Origin: Acidobacteriaceae bacterium
Lineage (GTDB): Bacteria > Acidobacteriota > Terriglobia > Terriglobales > Acidobacteriaceae
DNA length: 32,991 nt
NCBI GenBank assembly: GCA_003165075.1
Contig: PLSM01000176.1
Span: forward strand, 48,777-81,767
Direction: 5' to 3'
Positions 1 through 8,944 of the stretch are shown here, piece by piece (position 1 is the first letter of the stretch; each line of letters begins with the position of its first letter). Made by a program: the position numbers and the translations under genes. The notes under the pieces were generated by a model. That model made no database searches and was not told the origin of the DNA. It saw only the letters and a list, made by a program, of their open reading frames with translations.

Positions 1-1033
<1,033 letters not shown>

Positions 1034-2005
1034 ATGAACCGGCCAATTCTTGCAGTTGCACTGTTTGCCGCAGCCACTGCCGCTCTGGGAGCGCAGCAGG
1101 CGAGCCAGTCCAGCCCCTACCAGGGAACCTCCAATCCCCCTGCCGACGACACCATTACCACCAGCGTCGAACCGCAGGAGAAGCCCCCTGCGGGTCAGCC
1201 TGCCGATGCACAGGCGGCCGTTCCGGCGCAGGCGCCCGTTGCGGCCCAGGCCCAGCAGGCAGCACCGCCAGCACCGGCCTACTCTGCGGGTTATACCTCC
1301 AATCCACCGGCAAATGAGGGAACGGATGACGGAATTGTGCAGGTAGCGCCGCCCCTGCCGGGCGCTGGGTCGCCGATGCTGAACGAGCGTTCCTACGCAC
1401 CCGATCCGGATAGCGATATGGTGCATCCACGGCCGCTTCCCCCCGGCACACTGGGCGAGGGGACGATGATCCGCGTGGAGTTGATGGAAAGCCTCTCCAG
1501 CGCGATGAGCGAGCCGGGACAGCCATTCCGCAGCCGGGTGGCGTCCGACGTGCTGCAAGGGGACCAGGTGCTGATTCCCGCAGGCGCGGAGATTAGCGGC
1601 AGAGTGGCAGAAGCATCCAGTGGCCACCCGGGCGGACACGGCACGTTGCTGCTGCGGCCAGAGACGGTGACCATGCCCGATGGCTCGAGCTTCAGATTGC
1701 ACGCCATGGTGACGGATACGCCTGTTTCGCGCACGCATGTGGGTGCGGAGGGCGTGATCAGCCCGGATTCCCGGCTGAAGCGCGACGGAATTGAGTACGG
1801 CGCTGTGGTGGGTGGCGGCGCGGCAACTGGAGCCATGATCGGCGGTCCGGCGGGTGCTTTGGCCGGTACATTGATCGGGGCGGGCGTAGTGACGGCGCAC
1901 CTGCTGGTGAGCCATCCGCAGGCGCGTCTGGATACAGGAACGGTGCTGATCCTGACGCTTACTGAGCCGACACGGCTTGTTCCTGCCCGCACAAGCGGGA
2001 ACTAG
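1034..2005 (+). CDS. Secreted protein with TrbI/VirB10-like fold segment and glycine-rich segment
   Basis: 323 residues, preceded by AAGGAG eight bases before the ATG. Residues 1-20 form a signal peptide. Residues 20-120 are a low-complexity Pro/Ala/Gln linker holding two copies of a TSNPPA motif. Residues about 140-190 (TMIRVELMESLSSAMSEPG, then VLIPAGAEISGRV) resemble the beta-rich TrbI/VirB10-like fold found in conjugation and envelope proteins. Residues about 255-285 are Gly/Ala-rich (GGGAATGAMIGGPAGALAGT), like glycine-zipper membrane segments, and the C-terminus carries another strand-like piece (TGTVLILTLTEPTR). The domain order matches the gene at 25303, a diverged paralogue. Function is unknown; an envelope role is inferred from the signal peptide and the promoter. 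Confidence 0.85.
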   Translation: MNRPILAVALFAAATAALGAQQASQSSPYQGTSNPPADDTITTSVEPQEKPPAGQPADAQAAVPAQAPVAAQAQQAAPPAPAYSAGYTSNPPANEGTDDGIVQVAPPLPGAGSPMLNERSYAPDPDSDMVHPRPLPPGTLGEGTMIRVELMESLSSAMSEPGQPFRSRVASDVLQGDQVLIPAGAEISGRVAEASSGHPGGHGTLLLRPETVTMPDGSSFRLHAMVTDTPVSRTHVGAEGVISPDSRLKRDGIEYGAVVGGGAATGAMIGGPAGALAGTLIGAGVVTAHLLVSHPQARLDTGTVLILTLTEPTRLVPARTSGN

Positions 2006-2030
2006 GTTTTTGACCGTTTGATTTCGTGCT

Positions 2031-2070
2031 TCCCACCCTTGCGGCAAAGTGCGCCGCAAGGATGGAGCAT
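2031..2070. repeat. Intergenic palindromic repeat, copy A
   Basis: A perfect 9-bp stem (CCTTGCGGC, 2037-2045; GCCGCAAGG, 2053-2061) with a 7-base loop, flanked by CCCA and TGG that extend the pairing imperfectly. It lies shortly after the stop at 2005. Nearly the same sequence occurs at 8301-8340, with two or three substitutions. It behaves like a REP-type element and could also act as a transcription terminator. Confidence 0.8.
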
Positions 2071-2221
2071 CCATACTGGTAAAGCATCGTGCAGTCAGAA
2101 ACCCCGGGAAGCATTGCAGGGTTCACCCGCGGTCGATCTGGCAATCGAGAGAATGATCTGGGACTTTCATGCCCAGCCCTGCCGCCTGCTACACTCCCCT
2201 TGCGTAAGTCAGGGGTCGCAA

Positions 2222-3073
2222 ATGACCGAGATCGTGACGGTTGGCGTGGTGGGGGCGGGCACCATGGGCTCTGGAATTGCGCACGTTTTCGCGCGTTCGG
2301 GCTTCAAGGTGCTGCTTTGCGATGTGGACCAGCGCGTCCTGGATCGCGCCCTGGGCCAGATTCGCACCAACCTGGGCCGGGAAGCCGCCAAAGGCAGGCT
2401 TGCCGCAGCAGAGGTGGAGCCGGCGCTGGCTCGTATTACCACCATTGCGGATCGAGAGGCGCTGGCCGCAGCGGAGTTCGCTATTGAAGCTGCCCCGGAG
2501 CGCTTCGACCTGAAGGCAGAGATCTTTTGCGCGCTGGACAGTATTTTGCCCGCGAGCGCCATTCTGTCCACCAATACTTCATCAATCTCGATTACCCGGC
2601 TGGCGGCTCTCACGCTGCGTCCCACGCAGGTGATCGGCATGCACTTCTTCAATCCCGTGCCGGTGATGGCGCTGGTGGAGATCGTGCGCGGCCTGGCCAC
2701 CAGCGATGCGAGCTTTACGGCAGTTCATGAGCTGGCCGTCCGGTTGGGCAAGACGGCGGTTGCGGTCAACGACGCGCCGGGATTCGTCTCCAACCGCGTG
2801 CTGATGCCGCTGATCAATGAGGCCGCATTTGCTGTGATGGAAGGTGTAGCCAGCGCGGAGGATGTGGACAAGGTTTTCAAAATTGGCATGGCCCACCCGA
2901 TGGGGCCTCTGACCCTGGCCGATTTCATTGGTCTGGATGTCTGCGTGGACATTCTGCGGGTTCTGCAGGACGGCTTCGGCGATCCCAAATACCGGCCATG
3001 CCCATTGCTGGTGCGCATGGTAGATGCCGGGTGGCTGGGCCGCAAGACAGGGCGCGGGTTCTACACTTACTAA
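2222..3073 (+). CDS. 3-hydroxybutyryl-CoA dehydrogenase (3-hydroxyacyl-CoA dehydrogenase family)
   Basis: 283 residues, the usual length for the single-module enzyme. It oxidises or reduces 3-hydroxyacyl-CoA/acetoacetyl-CoA with NAD(P) in the cytosol, in butanoate/fatty-acid or PHB-type metabolism. Visible are the Rossmann motif GAGTMG (residues 11-16), the acid ending strand 2 (CDVD), NTSSIS with the conserved Ser near 120, GMHFFNPVP with the catalytic His141, the partner Glu in LVEIVRG, Asn191 in the conserved NRV segment, and the C-terminal AHPMGPLTLADFIGLD and GRKTGRGFYTY. The frame is open 68 codons upstream, but homology starts at 2222, where AGGGG lies a few bases ahead. TACACT about 30 bases upstream could be a -10 box. 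Confidence 0.95.
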   Translation: MTEIVTVGVVGAGTMGSGIAHVFARSGFKVLLCDVDQRVLDRALGQIRTNLGREAAKGRLAAAEVEPALARITTIADREALAAAEFAIEAAPERFDLKAEIFCALDSILPASAILSTNTSSISITRLAALTLRPTQVIGMHFFNPVPVMALVEIVRGLATSDASFTAVHELAVRLGKTAVAVNDAPGFVSNRVLMPLINEAAFAVMEGVASAEDVDKVFKIGMAHPMGPLTLADFIGLDVCVDILRVLQDGFGDPKYRPCPLLVRMVDAGWLGRKTGRGFYTY

Positions 3074-3203
3074 AAATTGCCGAGCGCAGCGGACTGAGTC
3101 TGTGCAGGCAGTCCACCGAAGTCAGGGCAGTTGGGCAGCAAGAACCGATGTTGCGGTCAGTGCGTATCACTCTGCAAATGCTCGCTTGCGGCGCAGAACC
3201 GTC

Positions 3204-4457
3204 ATGAGGAATTTTTCAGACACACTCGGGCAGGTCTTCCGCGCCATCGCGGCCAACAAGCTGCGCAGCTTTCTCACCATGTTTGGAATCGCATGGGGAG
3301 TGGGGTCGCTGCTGGTGCTGGTGGGTCTGGGCGAGGGCTTCCGTTCGGGCCAGCACAAGCAATTAGCCACTCTTGGCAACGACGTGATCTTCATGTCGAA
3401 CGCCACGATCCCGGCGCTGGCCAACCAGCACACGGGGATGCGCCCCTACAAGCTCACACTGGGCGACGCGGCCGCCTTGAGCCACCTGCCGGAACTGCGC
3501 ACGGTTACGGTAGAACTGGCCCGCTCTGACCTGTATGAAGTAAGCCAATGGGCCAATACTTCCGGCCATGTGACGGGCGTTGAACCCAACTACACGGTGG
3601 TGCGATTTGTTCCGGTGGGCACAGGCCGTTTTATCGATAGCGCCGACGTGGCTGAAAGGCGCCGCGTTGCGGTGCTGGGTTTCAAAGCCTCGACCCTGTT
3701 GTTCAATGGCCGCACCATGCTCGGCGAGAGCATCACCATCAATGGGATTGCATTCACGGTGGTAGGGTCGGTGGGCAAGATCAGCCGTGGCAACAACGAC
3801 TACGACGACCAGAAAGTGTACATTCCGGTCACCACCATGCAGGAGCTTTACCCACTGAAGGGCGAGAACATTCCACAGGATGCGCTGACCTCGATCGAGT
3901 ACCAGCCGGCTATCAAGGGAGATTCAACCGCCGCGGTTGCAGCCGTTCACCGCGTCATCGCCGCGCGGCACGGTTTCGACCCCTCACTCAAAGACGCTTT
4001 CGATGAGTTTGACACCGTTCTCGAGGAAAAGATGGTGGGGGCAATCTTCGACGCGATGGACCTTTTTCTGGGCGGCGTGGGTATTGTGACCCTGGGTCTG
4101 GGCGCAGTGGGCATTATCAACATCATGCTGGTGTCGGTGACCGAGCGGACCCACGAGATAGGCCTGCTGAAGGCGATCGGCGCCACCAAGCGCAGCATCC
4201 TGGAGCAGTTTTTCTGGGAGGGGCTGCTGCTGACCGGGATCAGCGGACTGGTGGGCATTGTGATTGCAGGGGGGTGCATGGCGGTGCTGCAGTCATTCCT
4301 GACCGACAAGATGCCGGGGTTCGATCCACCGCGGCTGGTGCCGTGGTCGGCCGCGCTGGCCCTGGGTTCGCTGGCGCTTTGCGGTGTGGCCGCGGGGCTC
4401 TATCCGGCCAGCAAGGCGGCGCAAATGGATCCCGTGGAGGCGTTGCGAAAGGAGTAG
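3204..4457 (+). CDS. ABC transporter permease, MacB/FtsX type (first of a pair)
   Basis: 417 residues. The N-terminal cytoplasmic segment and first membrane helix (LRSFLTMFGIAWGVGSLLVL) are followed by a large extracytoplasmic MacB core domain (about residues 45-285). Three C-terminal helices form the FtsX domain, with the typical cytoplasmic sequence TERTHEIGLLKAIGATKRSI and an ending in PASKAAQMDPVEALRKE. Members of this family work with a separate LolD/MacB-type ATPase in mechanotransmission, lipoprotein or peptide/antibiotic export. No ATPase gene is present here. The start at 3204 begins the family homology, though its ribosome binding site is weak; the frame is open 60 codons further up without similarity. 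The next gene encodes a second permease, probably co-transcribed. Confidence 0.93.
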   Translation: MRNFSDTLGQVFRAIAANKLRSFLTMFGIAWGVGSLLVLVGLGEGFRSGQHKQLATLGNDVIFMSNATIPALANQHTGMRPYKLTLGDAAALSHLPELRTVTVELARSDLYEVSQWANTSGHVTGVEPNYTVVRFVPVGTGRFIDSADVAERRRVAVLGFKASTLLFNGRTMLGESITINGIAFTVVGSVGKISRGNNDYDDQKVYIPVTTMQELYPLKGENIPQDALTSIEYQPAIKGDSTAAVAAVHRVIAARHGFDPSLKDAFDEFDTVLEEKMVGAIFDAMDLFLGGVGIVTLGLGAVGIINIMLVSVTERTHEIGLLKAIGATKRSILEQFFWEGLLLTGISGLVGIVIAGGCMAVLQSFLTDKMPGFDPPRLVPWSAALALGSLALCGVAAGLYPASKAAQMDPVEALRKE

Positions 4458-4525
4458 CGAGGCGGCAAGTTAGCGAGTCAGCTGGTTAGAGCTTGAGCAG
4501 GGTGACAGGAAGGGACGCGGGCAAC

Positions 4526-5767
4526 ATGATCAGAGACATTCTGAGCCAGGCATGGGAAGCGATGGTCTACAACCGGAGGCGCACCGCCATCACCATGATC
4601 GGCATGGCGTGGGGCATTGCCACGGTGGTGCTGTTACTGGCCTACGGTGCGGGTTTTAGCCGCGCTATCGAGGCCATCTTTGCCCAGTTTGGAACCAACG
4701 TGATCGGCATGGCGCCGGGGCGCACCAGCGAACAGGCCGGCGGAGAAAAATCGGGCACGCTGGTACGCTTTACCGCGGACGATGTCGATCGCATTGAATC
4801 GAGCGTTGCGGGCATCATTCATATCTCTGCGGTGGTGGGGAAGGATGTGACCGTGCAGAACGATCTGCACACCTATACATGGACGGTGAACGGCGTCCGC
4901 CCAAGCTTTCAGGACATCTGGAAGATGGACCTGGAACAGGGGCGGTTCTTTACTGGAGCCGAGGACCAGGAGAGAGCCCACGTATGCGTGATCGGGTCGG
5001 AATCCAAAACGAAGCTGTTCTCCGGCGGCTGGGCGCTGGGCGAGACTATCCGGCTCAATGGGGTGCTGTTCACCATTATCGGCGTGCTCACGCCCAAGAT
5101 CGAGGAAGGAGATAACAGCGACCGCAACCGCCAGATCTATGTGCCTTTCAGTACGATGAGTGACTTGAAGGACACGAAATATCTCGACCAGATATGGTTC
5201 AACTATTCCGGCGATTACCAGTTGGCGGAAAAGAGCCTGCGCGAGACGCTGGGCGCGGCACACCATTTTCGCCCATCGGACCACAGCGCGATCTATGTGT
5301 TCAACCTGTTGAGCCGGCTGCACGAGTTTCAAGTTCTTTCCATCGGATTGCAGGTACTGCTTTCGCTGGTGGGGGCGCTCACGCTGGGGATTGCAGGCGT
5401 GGGGTTGATGAACATTATGCTGGTAGCGGTGCAGCAGCGCACCCGCGAAATCGGCGTGGAAAAAGCGCTGGGCGCGCGCAAGCGGCATATCCTGCTGCAA
5501 TTCCTGGCCGAGGCGTTTGTCATCACATGGATTGGCGGAGTGGGCGGCATCGCGCTGGCTTACCTGGTGGCGGCGATGGCGGGACGCATCACGTTCTACA
5601 GCGCCATTGCCAAACATGCCGAGGTGGCAGACATCTATCTGAAGATTTCGCCGGTTTCGGTGATTGTGGCCACGGTGATTCTGGCCATCACCGGACTGGT
5701 GAGCGGCATGATTCCCGCCATTCGCGCGGCCAACCTGGACCCGATCGAGGCGCTGCGGTACGAGTGA
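4526..5767 (+). CDS. ABC transporter permease, MacB/FtsX type (second of a pair)
   Basis: 413 residues with the same architecture as its neighbour: first helix around residues 20-45 (RTAITMIGMAWGIATVVLLL), an extracytoplasmic core, and three C-terminal helices with QQRTREIGVEKALGARKRHI and the end AIRAANLDPIEALRYE. The ATG at 4526 is preceded by AGGAAGGGA about twelve bases away; an upstream TTG at 4493 is the alternative and would add eleven residues. It probably forms a heterodimeric permease with the preceding gene, 68 bases away. The ATP-binding partner must be encoded elsewhere. Confidence 0.93.
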   Translation: MIRDILSQAWEAMVYNRRRTAITMIGMAWGIATVVLLLAYGAGFSRAIEAIFAQFGTNVIGMAPGRTSEQAGGEKSGTLVRFTADDVDRIESSVAGIIHISAVVGKDVTVQNDLHTYTWTVNGVRPSFQDIWKMDLEQGRFFTGAEDQERAHVCVIGSESKTKLFSGGWALGETIRLNGVLFTIIGVLTPKIEEGDNSDRNRQIYVPFSTMSDLKDTKYLDQIWFNYSGDYQLAEKSLRETLGAAHHFRPSDHSAIYVFNLLSRLHEFQVLSIGLQVLLSLVGALTLGIAGVGLMNIMLVAVQQRTREIGVEKALGARKRHILLQFLAEAFVITWIGGVGGIALAYLVAAMAGRITFYSAIAKHAEVADIYLKISPVSVIVATVILAITGLVSGMIPAIRAANLDPIEALRYE

Positions 5768-5771
5768 CAGA

Positions 5772-5799
5772 GAACAGTGAACAGTGAACAGTGAACAGT
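5772..5799. repeat. Tandem repeat, 4 x GAACAGT
   Basis: Four perfect head-to-tail copies of the heptamer GAACAGT, beginning five bases after the stop of the second permease. A simple slippage-prone repeat, outside any coding frame. Confidence 0.9.
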
Positions 5800-5834
5800 T
5801 GGGCGATGGCCGGTTTGCTGGGCTGGCTTTGTTG

Positions 5835-5985
5835 AATATCTTGATTCAGAGGATACCCCCATCCCCTGACTCTGTGGGGAAATTACTTATTCTAAAGGGG
5901 TTGCGTGTGGGGCGTGGCCGTAAATTCTTCTTACCATTGAGCTTAGCCGCAGATTCTTGTGAGGAAAGGAGTTATGGCTCACTCC
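5835..5985. repeat. Degenerate direct repeats
   Basis: Four related units start at about 5835, 5880, 5922 and 5951. Each follows the pattern A-A-T-T-C/A-T-T-n-T followed by a purine-rich AAAGG-GTT-like end. Between the first and second lies a C-rich block (GGATACCCCCATCCCC). The units are non-coding and diverged. The arrangement looks like an intergenic repeat element, but the alignment was made by eye. Confidence 0.4.
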
Positions 5986-6349
5986 ACAGGCGCTTTGGCC
6001 GTGGCGAGCGAAAAGCGCGTCCTGACCGCTTGATGTTGCTTGGGAATCCTGGGCTGAGTTCTTTCTTCCCGAGATTCAAGAGTAGCTGTCCGCGGGAGAA
6101 AATATGCAAACCCTGAGGATGTACATGTCGTGTAGCTGGAACAGTTACAAAGAAGAGTTATCGCGGGGCGGTTGACGGGCATTTTTTGTTGCTCTTGTTT
6201 TGACGGTTCTGGCTGGATGGGCGAGGTTGCGTCCGTGGCCCTGCCGATGAGCCAATTGGGGTGATGTTGGCGAATTTGGATGACTTCCGAGTTGGCGGTG
6301 ATTCAGGCACAACGAGACAAAGGGTTGTAAGCCTGCGCGACTCAGAGAT

Positions 6350-7222
6350 CTATTCGTGGCCGCCGTGCTGACGGAGCATCCGCGCCAAGTCCTTGTGGCT
6401 ATCTTGTTCTGCATAACCCACGGGCGTGATGCCTTTGTCGTCTCTAGCATTTACATCGGCATTGTTGTCCAGAAGAAGTTTGGCCTCGTCTTCGTAGCCC
6501 ATCATTGCCGCCAGGTGCAGGGGCGTATCGCCATGGTCGTTCTTGGCGTTGATAGCGGCACCGTGGGCTAGCAGCAACTCCGCCACTTCCTTGCGGCCTT
6601 GCACTGCAAAGTGCAAAGGGGTATCCCCGAAGAAGTGATCTTGGGCGTTGACGTCGGCGCCATGCGCCAGTAGCAAGCGCGCGATATCCGCACTCGCCCC
6701 GAACAAAGGTGTCGCGCCTTCGTTGTCTCTTGCGTCTACATTGGCCCCATGCGCCAAAAGCAGTTCCACCACAGGAGCTTTTGCTCCGCGCAAAGGGGTA
6801 CCGCCGCCGTTATCCTTTGCGTTGATATCGGCCCCGTGCGCCAATAGAAATTCCGCCATGCCATTGTCGCCATTACTCGCCGCGAGATGCAGAGGCGTGT
6901 AGCCGCCATCGTTCTTGACATTGACATCCGCATTGTTGGCAAGCAGGACCTCCGCGACGTCCTTATGCCCGGAAACCACGGCCCAATACAAAGGCGTCCA
7001 GCCTCGATTGCTCTTGCTAAAGACCAAATTGGGACGGTCCTTGAGTAGCGATTTGACTCTGGCTAGATTGCCGTTCTCAGCCGCATCGCGAAGGGCGAAG
7101 CCAAGCACATCATCTATGCTCTGGAAGCCAACGGCGAAGGCGGCGCAGCCTAGCGCAACTAATCCTGCGCTCGCGACAATGAGAATCTTGGTATAGGCGC
7201 TGCGTATAAAGAAAGAGCGCAT
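6350..7222 (-). CDS. Ankyrin-repeat protein with N-terminal membrane anchor or signal
   Basis: 290 residues; GAGGAG lies eight bases before the ATG. Residues about 10-32 (KILIVASAGLVALGCAAFAV) are a hydrophobic signal or anchor with a Cys that could be a lipobox-like site. Residues about 38-285 hold seven to eight ankyrin repeats with the usual TPLHLAA and LLLAHGADINAK motifs. Two central repeats (TPLRGAKAPVVELLLAHGAN and TPLFGASADIARLLLAHGAD) are shortened in the first helix by about five residues. A protein-binding role outside the cytoplasm is inferred; the partner is unknown. Confidence 0.92.
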   Translation of the reverse strand: MRSFFIRSAYTKILIVASAGLVALGCAAFAVGFQSIDDVLGFALRDAAENGNLARVKSLLKDRPNLVFSKSNRGWTPLYWAVVSGHKDVAEVLLANNADVNVKNDGGYTPLHLAASNGDNGMAEFLLAHGADINAKDNGGGTPLRGAKAPVVELLLAHGANVDARDNEGATPLFGASADIARLLLAHGADVNAQDHFFGDTPLHFAVQGRKEVAELLLAHGAAINAKNDHGDTPLHLAAMMGYEDEAKLLLDNNADVNARDDKGITPVGYAEQDSHKDLARMLRQHGGHE

Positions 7223-7493
7223 CGTGCTCGCTCCTCAAAGCTTCCACAAGAGTATATCCAAATCTCTCGGGTAAAGAGGGGTCTCGATGGAGTCGCAGCC
7301 TGATTGTTAAACTCCGCAGCTGGCGGATGGTGGGCAATCCGGAAATTGATTGATATGGAGTGACCTGTCAATATCTGCGAATCGGTGGGGGGGGTTGTTC
7401 TTGTCTTTCAAGGACAGCGTCAGCAGCGGCCGTGGCGGATGTAGGCCACGAGATGATCAAAGGGCTGGCTGCGCGGGCGATTGGTGAACGGAA

Positions 7494-8201
7494 CTAAACA
7501 GGCGGGAGCGCATCTACTACGGGGACGCCAGCGGGTGGGGTGAAGTGAAATGCGCCGGGCGAGACGGGAGCGTTGGATTGTTCGCCGGTAAAGGTGAAGC
7601 GGGTCAGCGCGCCGTCGATCTCTTCCACCTCGATGGCGGTGATGGTCCCGTCGGCGGTCACGGTCAGGCTGAGACGGCTGACTCGATTCTCCTGGCCCTT
7701 GGGGCGACCGGTGAGGATGAATCGCCCGTTGGGGGCGGCGGTTGCCTTGAGGTTGTTCAATTCCTTTTCAAGCTGGGTATGGCCGAGCAGAAAGCGCAGG
7801 GGCGAACGCAGATCGTCCAGCTTTTTTGCGGGGATGCGCTGAACCTGGGGGTCGCCGCTGGTGTAGAACCAGGCGTATTTTCCGTCGAGCAGAAACAGCT
7901 TGCCGGGGGGTGAGCTGTATTGCCATTTCATGCGGCCGGGCTGGAGCATGAACAGGGTGCCGCTCTCCGTGCGACGGATGCCCAAACCTTCATAGCTCTC
8001 AGTAAAGCCCGCTTGAAGCGAGTGCAACTGGTTGTAGTGGCGGTCGACGTTTTGGGCCAGGTTGTGCGCGTTGATTGAGTTGACTTGCGCATGGAGGCAG
8101 GTAGAGAGAGATGTGGCTAGGAGGAACAGGGTGGTGGCGCGCAGGAATCGCGAAAAGCATCCCTCGGGGGCTAAAGCCCGGAACGATTTGATGGGATTCA
8201 T
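7494..8201 (-). CDS. lolA: Outer-membrane lipoprotein carrier protein LolA
   Basis: 235 residues from the ATG at 8201. LolA ferries lipoproteins across the periplasm to the outer membrane. A signal peptide (FLRATTLFLLATSLSTCLHA) is followed by the LolA beta-barrel half: HSLQAGFTESYEG, GTLFMLQPGRMKWQYSSPPGK, GKYAWFYTSGDPQVQRIPA and a C-terminal FTFTGEQ segment. The frame continues open upstream to 8372, through a 21-bp tandem repeat and a palindrome, without a stop. I chose 8201 because it is the nearest ATG ahead of the signal peptide, but there is no good ribosome binding site. The first 15 or so codons overlap a GGGCTAAAGCCC-type repeat, so the exact start is uncertain. Confidence 0.88.
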   Translation of the reverse strand: MNPIKSFRALAPEGCFSRFLRATTLFLLATSLSTCLHAQVNSINAHNLAQNVDRHYNQLHSLQAGFTESYEGLGIRRTESGTLFMLQPGRMKWQYSSPPGKLFLLDGKYAWFYTSGDPQVQRIPAKKLDDLRSPLRFLLGHTQLEKELNNLKATAAPNGRFILTGRPKGQENRVSRLSLTVTADGTITAIEVEEIDGALTRFTFTGEQSNAPVSPGAFHFTPPAGVPVVDALPPV

Positions 8202-8208
8202 GTACGGG

Positions 8209-8271
8209 CTAAAGCCCGTACCCTTCACGCTGAAGCCCATAGCCTTCACGCTAGAGCCCGTACCCTTGAGA
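8209..8271. repeat. Tandem repeat, 3 x 21 bp
   Basis: Three head-to-tail units at 8209-8229, 8230-8250 and 8251-8271. Each starts CTAAAGCCCGTACCC or a close variant and ends CTTCACG or CTTGAGA. The first unit overlaps a palindrome (TACGGGC-TAAA-GCCCGTA, 8203-8220). The unit length is a multiple of three, so the lolA frame stays open across it and would encode a seven-residue repeat such as GTGFSPY/AMGFSVK. Confidence 0.85.
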
Positions 8272-8300
8272 CGACGGGATGCGGGGAGGGAGTTGTGGTC

Positions 8301-8340
8301 TCCCACCCTTGCGGCAAAATGCGCCGCAAGGATGGGGCAC
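8301..8340. repeat. Intergenic palindromic repeat, copy B
   Basis: The same element as at 2031-2070: stem CCTTGCGGC (8307-8315) and GCCGCAAGG (8323-8331), 7-base loop AAAATGC, flanks CCCA and TGGGGCAC. It lies between the pilin stop (8369) and lolA, where it could end or attenuate transcription. Confidence 0.85.
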
Positions 8341-8368
8341 CCTGCGAATTTGAGCGGAATCTCTGTGG

Positions 8369-8944
8369 TCATTGCACCATCTGGGTGCAGTTGGTGCCGC
8401 CTGCGGGGTCAGCCTTCATACCCGAATTCAAATCAAGACAGAATCCCCGGTCTCCCGTTTTGCCGGGCGTTGCCGGAACCGCAGTGAGCGTAAAGCTGGT
8501 GACGCGCTCGGTGTTATTCGTGGTGTTCTTGGTGCAGCTAGTGATGGCGAAGATGTAACCCGACTTATAGCCCGTGGCCAATTCGCCGCTGATTACCTGA
8601 GCGGCCGCGGCACTGGGCGGCCCGGAGGAGGGGTCGCCAGAGAGGGCCTGGAGAGAGCATGCATATCCCACCGCCCCGTAATTGGACTCGTACATCGACT
8701 CGGCCTGCTGCAAGGTCTGGAGCGATTTTTGCGCGGAGAGCTCGTTGGCATGCTTGCGGATGGTGCCCGCGGTGGGAATGGCCACCAGCATGAGGATGAG
8801 AATGATGGCGATGACGATCAGCAGTTCCATCAGCGTGAAGCCGTTTCGTCCCACGGACGAAGAACTCTTCGCGGGGGCCCCGTTACGCTGGCTATCGCTT
8901 CGTGGGTCGCGGCGGTTGCCGGAGATTAATTCGGTGTGATTCAT
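8369..8944 (-). CDS. Type IV pilin-like protein (prepilin with class III signal)
   Basis: 191 residues; AGGA sits seven bases before the ATG. A long, charged 34-residue leader ends in Gly, followed by FTLMELLIVIAIILILMLVA. This is the classic prepilin peptidase site with Phe at +1 and Glu at +5. The mature part has a helical stretch (KHANELSAQKSLQTLQQAES) and a globular region with four Cys (CSLQALSG, SCTKN, FCLDL, NCTQM). It is similar in layout to GspG/PilE-like major pseudopilins. No pilus assembly genes are adjacent, so whether it serves a pilus or a type II secretion system cannot be told. Confidence 0.9.
   Translation of the reverse strand: MNHTELISGNRRDPRSDSQRNGAPAKSSSSVGRNGFTLMELLIVIAIILILMLVAIPTAGTIRKHANELSAQKSLQTLQQAESMYESNYGAVGYACSLQALSGDPSSGPPSAAAAQVISGELATGYKSGYIFAITSCTKNTTNNTERVTSFTLTAVPATPGKTGDRGFCLDLNSGMKADPAGGTNCTQMVQ

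Larger units (their letters stand above)
5768..6349. other. Gene-free, repeat-rich region (582 bp)
   Basis: No convincing gene on either strand. It starts with a 7-bp tandem repeat (5772-5799), followed at about 5835-5985 by degenerate direct repeats and then by AT-richer sequence. Short open frames such as one near 6263 on the plus strand have no ribosome binding site or recognisable product. Confidence 0.6.

Noticed and set aside
4634..5617. Long minus-strand open frame opposite the second permease
   Set aside because: Antisense shadow; the plus strand encodes a clear FtsX-type permease over the same bases.
6145..6450. Minus-strand open frames downstream of the ankyrin gene
   Set aside because: They overlap the ankyrin 3' end in another frame and show no motif or ribosome binding site.
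7380..7497. Short plus-strand open tail ending in GHEMIKGLAARAIGERN and a stop
   Set aside because: Could be the end of a lost gene, but no start, ribosome binding site or family could be recognised, and it sits beside a run of eight G.
8209..8271. Possible CRISPR-like array
   Set aside because: Units are contiguous 21-bp tandem repeats with no spacers; no cas genes in the window.
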